From contig CALVKR010000007.1 in the NCBI GenBank assembly GCA_944332995.1, forward strand, positions 1-64,000: a DNA stretch of 64,000 nt. The letters are read 5' to 3'. Position 1 is the first letter of the stretch, and every line of letters starts with the position of its first letter. This DNA is from an uncultured Clostridia bacterium. GTDB taxonomy: Bacteria > Bacillota > Clostridia > Christensenellales > CAG-917. The position numbers were made by a program, and so were the translations under genes. This document shows positions 58,699 to 64,000 of the stretch, in pieces. The notes beneath the pieces were generated by a model, which was given only the letters and a program-made list of their open reading frames with translations, did not search any database and had not been told where the DNA came from.

Positions 58699-59226
58699 AT
58701 GGAAAAAACGGTAAACAAAAACTATGTGTATCAAGGTCGCATAATAAAGGTGCGCAATGACGACGCCTTAGCCGAAAACGGCAATCCTTGCAAACGTGAA
58801 ATCGTGGAGCACAGAGGCGGAGCGGCAATCCTTGCCGTGGAAGACAAAAAATTCGTGTATCTCGTAAAGCAATATCGCTATGCCTACGAAAAAGAATTGC
58901 TTGAGATACCGGCAGGAAAAATAGAGGAAAACGAAAACCCCTATGACACCGCCATAAGAGAGCTTGAAGAGGAACTCGGACTCAAAGCGGACAGGATTGA
59001 GCCTTTCGGCGAAGTTTATCCCACACCCGGTTACTGCAACGAAATCATAAGGCTGTATCTTGCCGAAAAATTCGTCCCCACCCACACACACTTTGACGAC
59101 GACGAATATTTAGTCCAGATAAAAGTTACCCTTGACGAGGCAATAAAAATGATTATGGACGGGACGATTAAAGATTCAAAGACAATAGTCGCACTGTTAA
59201 AATATAAAGAAATGCAAAACAAATAA
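58699..59226 (+). CDS. Nudix hydrolase, ADP-ribose pyrophosphatase type
   Basis: The 175-aa enzyme has a full Nudix box GKIEENENPYDTAIRELEEE followed by LGL (Gly at 74; the metal-binding Glu pair in REL-EE-LG). Upstream is the family segment REIVEHRGGAAILAV and the LLEIPAGK strand, both typical of ADP-ribose pyrophosphatases. It hydrolyses ADP-ribose to AMP and ribose phosphate. The ATG is preceded at 8 nt by TGTGATAAT, an extended -10, and has no Shine-Dalgarno, so it too may be leaderless. It is divergent from spoIIR with a 69-nt shared regulatory region. Confidence 0.93.
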   Translation: MEKTVNKNYVYQGRIIKVRNDDALAENGNPCKREIVEHRGGAAILAVEDKKFVYLVKQYRYAYEKELLEIPAGKIEENENPYDTAIRELEEELGLKADRIEPFGEVYPTPGYCNEIIRLYLAEKFVPTHTHFDDDEYLVQIKVTLDEAIKMIMDGTIKDSKTIVALLKYKEMQNK

Positions 59227-59341
59227 TTTTGTTTTACCTGCATTTTGCCGATTCGCTTATCAAAGCCGCATTGGCACAGGCTGTCTTTTCTTCTTTGACG
59301 TCCTTTGGTTTAAACGGTATTTAATACGGCGTTTTAAATAT

Positions 59342-59396
59342 ACCGTCGCACTTTAAAATATTATAGAGTATTTTAAAGTTTGACGGTTTTGTTTTG
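59342..59396 (+). terminator. Long hairpin terminator after the Nudix gene
   Basis: ACCGTC pairs with GACGGT and, inside, ACTTTAAAATA with TATTTTAAAGT around an 8-nt loop, followed by TTTGTTTT. It is about 115 nt after the stop. Confidence 0.75.
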
Positions 59397-59484
59397 CGAT
59401 TAAATTTAGGCAATGCTTTCCCCTTTTGATTTATCGGATACATATTTTTAAGTTTATATGCAACACTAATACCGAGGTGAAACT

Positions 59485-59901
59485 ATGAAAATTTACGAAG
59501 AAATATTAAAAAACGCCGACCTCGGCATTGAGGCTATCGAGGCGGTCAAATGCAGAGTGCAGGACGAAAGATTTTTAAACGAGCTTGCCAAAGAAAAGAG
59601 AGCCTACGTTTCATACAGATGCGAGATGGAAAGAGAGCTATCCGATTCGCAGCTCAAAGACGCAGTGGCGTCAAAATTTCAAAAGGCAATGATGAAATTC
59701 GGCACAAAAATGAACACCGTTTTCGACAGCTCGAACACCAATATAGCCGAGATGATGATAGAGGGCACGAACATGGGCATTAACGACATTCAAAAGGAAA
59801 TCAACCGCATGAACGCCGACAAAGAGGACGTTCCGCCCGTAGCATATGAGTATATCGAAATGATGCAACAAAACGTCGACGAGCTGAGAAATTATCTTTA
59901 A
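59485..59901 (+). CDS. Helical protein of unknown function, 138 aa
   Basis: An all-helical, soluble, charged protein (MKIYEEILKNADLGIEAIEAV, ERFLNELAKEKRAYVSY, IAEMMIEGTNMGINDIQKEI). The four amphipathic segments could form a small helical bundle, reminiscent of DUF2383-like ferritin-related proteins but without a clear metal-binding E-x2-H. GAGGTGAAA precedes the start, and a strong terminator follows the stop at once, so it is a real gene. No function is assigned. Confidence 0.75.
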   Translation: MKIYEEILKNADLGIEAIEAVKCRVQDERFLNELAKEKRAYVSYRCEMERELSDSQLKDAVASKFQKAMMKFGTKMNTVFDSSNTNIAEMMIEGTNMGINDIQKEINRMNADKEDVPPVAYEYIEMMQQNVDELRNYL

Positions 59902-59903
59902 AC

Positions 59904-59930
59904 TAAAAAGCCGCTTAAAGCGGCTTTTTT
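59904..59930 (+). terminator. Intrinsic terminator after the 138-aa protein
   Basis: AAAGCCGC-TTAA-(A)GCGGCTTTTTT, a near-perfect stem with six T, starting 3 nt after the stop. The spacer to 60079 shows nothing else. Confidence 0.9.
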
Positions 59931-60079
59931 AATTGAAGTATCTTTATTTTTACTTATGGCTTTTAAACCGATAACGCATCGAATTTTTCCTGTTCTATGC
60001 CTAAAAGGCTTATAGATATCTTTGCGTATATGCTCTTTTATCGTTTGTTTATAACGAGGTGATACCGACGCACGGCAAG

Positions 60080-63000
60080 CTAAGCCACCGTCGCCTTAAT
60101 GAGCCACACACCGTCCGCCCCGACTCCGAATTCGTAACTTATGCCGTCTATGGCGATAAGATTTAAAGCGTTGCGCATATATGTGCCGTTAACGTTCGTT
60201 CCGTCTATAAAGGCATAGCTACCCACCTTGACCGCCACGAAAGTATCCTCGCCGTTAAGTTGCGAAAGATTATAGCTGTATATGAGCGCAAGCGCAAGCT
60301 CGGTGGCGCTGTCAATCTCCCCGTCGCCTATGACGTAGTCGCCTTTGACTAGGGTTTGGTCATAGCTTTCTTTAAGATAAGTTTTTGCAACCTTAAAATC
60401 GAGAATGTCGAAAACGTTTATACTGACGTCCGCCGCCGTCGGATAGAGTTCTATCTCAACCGCTTTTATCTCGGAATCCGCTCCCGGGAAAGCATAGCTT
60501 ATTCCCCTTTCTATATGCGCACCGTCGCCCTCGCCCGTTATATCCGCCTCTGAAAGGAAGAGGTAGTCAAACAGATACACTTCCGTTCCCGAAGTGGCTG
60601 TTTCGGGGCATTTGACGTTTGCCCAGGTAAGGTCAAAACCGTACCACTCTTTTACTCCGTCTTCGTCGGCGTCAACCAAGGCCTTGTTCCAGGCGTGGTC
60701 GCCGCCGTTTGCCGTACCGACGACTCTGACGCACGGGATATTTTCAAATCCGCACAAAAGACAGAACAGCTTTGAAATTCCGTCGCAGACGGCAAGACCG
60801 TCGAGCGCACCTTCTATATAATAGCAAGAAAGAGTCAGCGCTTTTTCCGCGGTGTATCCGGCTCCTGCCGCGGCATAATCGTAGACGACGTTGTTTGCGA
60901 TATATCCGCTTATTGCGAGAAGTTTTTCGACGTCCGTCATATTATCGTCTATGATTGAAAGCGCTATCTCCCTCGCCTCGTTGTAGGCAATTTCCGCATT
61001 TGAATTAGCGCCTTCAAATATCGGACGGTAACCGTATGATACCGCTCGGTAAAGAGCGTCCGTCGTTTTGACTAAATACGTCTTTTCGTTGGAATCGATA
61101 GGCAGCGACGTCCTCTTTTCCGACGACGTGTTATATCTGCCGTCGATAAGCGGAGCGTTGACGTAGTCGTATGCTATTCCCTCTTCGACGCTTGAGGAAG
61201 TGGGAGCTTTAATTCCTTTTTCGTTATTGTATTTCAGCATTAAAATGTTATCCGAAATGCTGTAATTTAATGGCATCGAACCGCCGCTGTAATACTGCGC
61301 CCATATATTTGAAAATACGTCGCCGAAATTGAATTCTGCATATCCAAGCTCGGAATTGAACATAAAATTCTGATTTGTCGTAAGATAGTTTACCTGCACA
61401 TAGCTGAAAGCCACGCAGGCGTCAAGATGCGTTTCGAGATAATAATTGTAGGTATCCCCTTCCCACTCAAAAGTCTTTTCAACGTAGCTTTTTACCGAAT
61501 TCCACTCCGTTGCCGTAAAGCAATAGACCCTCGTTATGTTTGACTTGACGTTTCCTATCATCGCATAGATATTATTTTCGCCGTGCGACGGAGTAAACGT
61601 CAGAGTATCCAAGTTTTGGTCGACGCTGTAACCTTGCACGTCGTTGACCAACACGTCGTTGACATACCAATACACGGGAAGCGTGGCGTTATAGTCTTTT
61701 GTCGGCTCGACAACGTTTGCCGTTACCGTAACGGAAGAATACGAGCCCGTCACCTGATTTGCTTGACCGGACGTAAGAGAAGTTGCCACCTTATCGACGG
61801 GCGAATAACTGTCGGAAACGACAAGAGTATATTCCGCCTCCTTATAGGTCGATGACGACTTGGCGTCGTAAACTCTGACCTTAAAGACGTTCGTACCGAT
61901 ATCCGCCATGGTGGGCGTATATGTATATGTATCGGCGGATCGGTCGGACGAATAAGAACCCTCTTTTTTAACCGCTCCGTTTAGATACCACACGACGTAT
62001 TCCGTGCCGTTAGTGCTCGACTTGTTCCAATCGGCAAAAAGATAAACGTCGTCGCCGTCGTCAAATTTAATTTGTGCGCTCTCTCTGCCCTCTCTGTCCG
62101 TCAATGTGAGATTGTTGACCAAAGCGCTCGACGCTTTGAAATAGATATTAGAGCTGCAAAGAGTACCGTCGCAATACGCTTTAAAGACATAATAATTTTT
62201 GTCGGGTGCGGTGAAGTTTAAAATGTAATCGCTGTCGCCGTCATATAAGGTCCAACGTGCGTCGTCGGTAGACGGAGCCGACGCAAACGGCGTATCCGAA
62301 GATATATAATACCAATACGTTTCGGGATACGGATTATAGTTTGGATATCCGCTCGCCATTTTAATATACACCTTGACTTCCTCGCCCGACGGAGCGATAT
62401 AGTAGTCGATATTATTTTCCCTTTGGGTAAGAAAATCCGTCGTGCCCGTTTCAAAACCGTCTAAAGGTTTGGGCGCAATCGTCTTAGGGGAATATCTGTC
62501 GAAATATCCGAAAAACACCTCGGGCGACGTGAAAGTATATCCGTCGTAGGCAATCGTCGCATAAACCGTGGCATAATAGCCTTTGGCGCTAGGAGTGAAG
62601 GTTGCCGTATTTTTATTTGAGAGCTCATCGATTTTCACAAATTCCGCAGTCTGTCCGCTTGTCGGTTTTTCTTTTATATACCAAACCGTTTTAGCATAAG
62701 ACGGCAAAACGACTTCGCCGTAGTTGAGCGTAAGTCTTATCGATTCGACGGCGTCATACTGCAAAAGCGCGCCCGTGCAATCTATCGAAAGAGATTCTAT
62801 AGGTTTGTTTTTGGCTGTAACGGTGACGGAATCGGAGAGCCTGCCGTCGTCCGTTTTAACGGTTATGTTTGCGCTGCCGGCGAGATGCGCTTTAACGACT
62901 CCTTTTTCGTCAACTGAAATCTTTTCGGGATTGTCCGAAATAAATTTAAGCGTTTCCGTGGCGCTTGATGGAACTTTTTCCACCTCGAGCGTTAAAGACT

Positions 63001-63139
63001 CGCCCACGAACATGGAAATCTCGTCCGCCCCCGATATGGTGAGCGAATTGAGCCTGAATTCCCAAAGTCCGCACCCTGCAAAGGCGCCGACCAAGAGTCC
63101 CAACATCAATATTATTAAAAATAATTTAAACCGTTTCAT
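60080..63139 (-). CDS. Large surface lipoprotein with Ig-like repeats and a transglutaminase-like domain
   Basis: A 1019-aa lipoprotein (start 63139, with GAGGG just upstream; the ATG 21 nt earlier has none). The signal peptide ends in a lipobox GAFAGC with Cys near 23. After it comes a Big_2-like bacterial Ig domain (about 30-105; SMFVGESLTLEV, GVVKAHLAGSANITVK). Several further Ig-like beta modules run to about 560. A transglutaminase-like domain (about 700-850) has a plausible triad: Cys in AVCDGISK near 780, His in GGDHAWNK near 814 and Asp in FDLTWANV near 834. It would be anchored outside, acting on peptides or cell-wall components. The substrate is unknown. It stands alone, with the 63140-63416 spacer holding no other gene. 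Confidence 0.85.
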   Translation of the reverse strand: MKRFKLFLIILMLGLLVGAFAGCGLWEFRLNSLTISGADEISMFVGESLTLEVEKVPSSATETLKFISDNPEKISVDEKGVVKAHLAGSANITVKTDDGRLSDSVTVTAKNKPIESLSIDCTGALLQYDAVESIRLTLNYGEVVLPSYAKTVWYIKEKPTSGQTAEFVKIDELSNKNTATFTPSAKGYYATVYATIAYDGYTFTSPEVFFGYFDRYSPKTIAPKPLDGFETGTTDFLTQRENNIDYYIAPSGEEVKVYIKMASGYPNYNPYPETYWYYISSDTPFASAPSTDDARWTLYDGDSDYILNFTAPDKNYYVFKAYCDGTLCSSNIYFKASSALVNNLTLTDREGRESAQIKFDDGDDVYLFADWNKSSTNGTEYVVWYLNGAVKKEGSYSSDRSADTYTYTPTMADIGTNVFKVRVYDAKSSSTYKEAEYTLVVSDSYSPVDKVATSLTSGQANQVTGSYSSVTVTANVVEPTKDYNATLPVYWYVNDVLVNDVQGYSVDQNLDTLTFTPSHGENNIYAMIGNVKSNITRVYCFTATEWNSVKSYVEKTFEWEGDTYNYYLETHLDACVAFSYVQVNYLTTNQNFMFNSELGYAEFNFGDVFSNIWAQYYSGGSMPLNYSISDNILMLKYNNEKGIKAPTSSSVEEGIAYDYVNAPLIDGRYNTSSEKRTSLPIDSNEKTYLVKTTDALYRAVSYGYRPIFEGANSNAEIAYNEAREIALSIIDDNMTDVEKLLAISGYIANNVVYDYAAAGAGYTAEKALTLSCYYIEGALDGLAVCDGISKLFCLLCGFENIPCVRVVGTANGGDHAWNKALVDADEDGVKEWYGFDLTWANVKCPETATSGTEVYLFDYLFLSEADITGEGDGAHIERGISYAFPGADSEIKAVEIELYPTAADVSINVFDILDFKVAKTYLKESYDQTLVKGDYVIGDGEIDSATELALALIYSYNLSQLNGEDTFVAVKVGSYAFIDGTNVNGTYMRNALNLIAIDGISYEFGVGADGVWLIKATVA

Positions 63140-63416
63140 CTTCCCTCTTTTAATATTCATTCATTTTAATACTTAAGCGGCAACCTACAGCTTAAAACTC
63201 GCTTTTTGGCGTTTAAACCTTAAATTGCCTGCATTGCGCAACTTTAATCCCCTTAAGGCAAGTTTGTTTGCGGCAATTTAACGCACTCGGATTTGCCATA
63301 GTACCGATACCCTTTTGTTTTAAAGCGGTATACCGTCGGGCGGTATAATAAATAAATATATATAATAATAAATATCAATATATAGCCGTCATATATTTTA
63401 TATCATTTTGAAATTG

Positions 63417-63445
63417 TTGTCAATACGGGCAATATGTGGTAAAAT
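63417..63445 (+). promoter_or_regulatory. Sigma-A promoter giving a leaderless mrnC mRNA
   Basis: TTGTCA (63417-63422), exactly 17 nt, TAAAAT (63440-63445). ATG 63453 is 7 nt beyond the -10, with no Shine-Dalgarno. Confidence 0.72.
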
Positions 63446-63452
63446 TCGCTTG

Positions 63453-63845
63453 ATGGATTGCATATTTGAAATTTCTCAAAAGCTCACCGAGGAAGAAGCC
63501 TTAAAACTCCCCCCTTTATCGCTTGCTTTTATAGGCGACAGCGTGCAATCGCTATACGAGCGCTCGCTCGTCACGATAGGAAGCTCCGACCCGACGGGAA
63601 AACTTCACAGCCTCGTCACCGAAAAGGTAAAGGCGGTATCGCAGGCGGACAAGGTAAAGGGGCTGATTGAAACAATGACCGAAACGGAGCAGGATTTATT
63701 CCGAAGGGCAAGAAACGCAAAAATTCACACGTCGGCAAAACACGCCGAGATAGGCGAATACCGCTACGCCAGCGGTTTCGAGGCGGTGATAGGCTTTTTG
63801 TATCTGACCGGACAGACTCAAAGGCTTAAACTGTTTTTAAGCTGA
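63453..63845 (+). CDS. mrnC: Mini-ribonuclease 3
   Basis: The 130-aa protein is a Mini-III: an RNase III catalytic domain without the dsRNA-binding domain. It contains LAFIGDSVQSLYERSLV (residues 19-35, with the Asp of the metal site), RRARNAK near 88 and YRYASGFEAVIGFLYLTG near 105. It matures 23S rRNA ends. The start at 63453 is chosen over the in-frame ATG at 63408, because the promoter lies between. The next gene is probably rlmB, the usual mrnC neighbour in Firmicutes. Confidence 0.93.
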   Translation: MDCIFEISQKLTEEEALKLPPLSLAFIGDSVQSLYERSLVTIGSSDPTGKLHSLVTEKVKAVSQADKVKGLIETMTETEQDLFRRARNAKIHTSAKHAEIGEYRYASGFEAVIGFLYLTGQTQRLKLFLS

Positions 63846-63985
63846 CAATATCGCCTCTGCCGCTGAAGCTAAAGACAATAACTCCCGCCTTAAATTTCGG
63901 AATTTAGCGATAAATTATACTGTCCATATAGGCTCAGCTGAATATTTAATTTAAATTTAAATACACAAAATAAACGCAGGAAGAT

Positions 63986-64000
63986 ATGATAGTTTACGGA
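63986..64000 (+). CDS. Start of a gene cut by the window edge, probably rlmB
   Basis: AGGAAG and ATG (63986) begin a frame reading MIVYG, cut by the window end. TrmH/RlmB-type 23S rRNA methyltransferases commonly start M-x-x-x-G-(R/K)-N-P-V and follow mrnC in Firmicutes. Five residues are not enough for certainty; the call rests mainly on context. Confidence 0.4.

Overview
The window reads as chromosomal DNA of a spore-forming Firmicute (class Clostridia). Evidence is spoIIE, spoIIR and a sleB-ypeB germination pair, Firmicute-style ribosome binding sites and sigma-A promoters (TTGACA-17-TATAAT), a split B12-dependent methionine synthase, a type III glutamine synthetase and a three-gene glutamate synthase. 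The genus cannot be fixed from sequence alone. An uncultured gut Clostridia lineage is my guess, and it is weak.

Layout. 1-706: five 131-bp tandem repeats ending in a large palindrome, against the 3' end of a tRNA-Met/tRNA-fMet pair (708-864). 1014-7406: an AT-rich surface-polysaccharide operon on the minus strand with a two-domain glycosyltransferase, a pyruvyltransferase fused to a ferredoxin/FrhB-type flavoprotein, and a PP-loop ATPase. 7690-11219: mixed small or poorly known genes (orphan helical protein, 75-aa protein, YhhN lysoplasmalogenase, DUF2804, delta-VPH-like). 11490-23794: DegV, SpoIIE, then tilS-hpt-cca-rmuC-PHP, a VanW/G5 protein and a phosphohexomutase. 23992-24801: a lipoprotein.

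24968-42932 is a glutamine and nitrogen hub. On the minus strand are pyrG-carA-carB, asnB and glnN-amt::glnB. On the plus strand are gltB1-gltB2-gltB3, a short glnA and an ANTAR regulator. Nearly every enzyme here makes or spends glutamine or moves ammonium. The divergent glnN and gltB transcripts each begin with a tiny hairpin carrying an AAAG(A/G)C hexaloop, mutually exclusive with a strong intrinsic terminator. That is the arrangement expected for antitermination by the ANTAR protein encoded at the end of the block, whose receiver domain lacks the phospho-accepting Asp.

43077-48280: a DtxR-like regulator, an AT-rich TIR-like membrane protein (possible defence effector), a ribbon-helix-helix-like protein overlapping the SPFH unit's end, a membrane protein, then a second array of long imperfect repeats that again ends at a tRNA 3' end (tRNA-Pro). 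48450-54300: a Cys-rich small protein, then the B12 module: metF, a separate MetH activation-domain protein and metH, followed by a cobalamin riboswitch controlling a DUF4430 lipoprotein and an ECF-type S component, likely B12 capture and uptake. 54616-64000: a zinc-ribbon membrane protein, spore genes (ypeB, sleB, spoIIR), a Nudix hydrolase, a large Ig/transglutaminase lipoprotein, mrnC and the first codons of a probable rlmB.

Promoters are unusually easy to read. Several genes (degV, tilS, metF, mrnC, probably spoIIR) have the -10 element only 6-7 nt before the ATG and no Shine-Dalgarno, so leaderless mRNAs look common.
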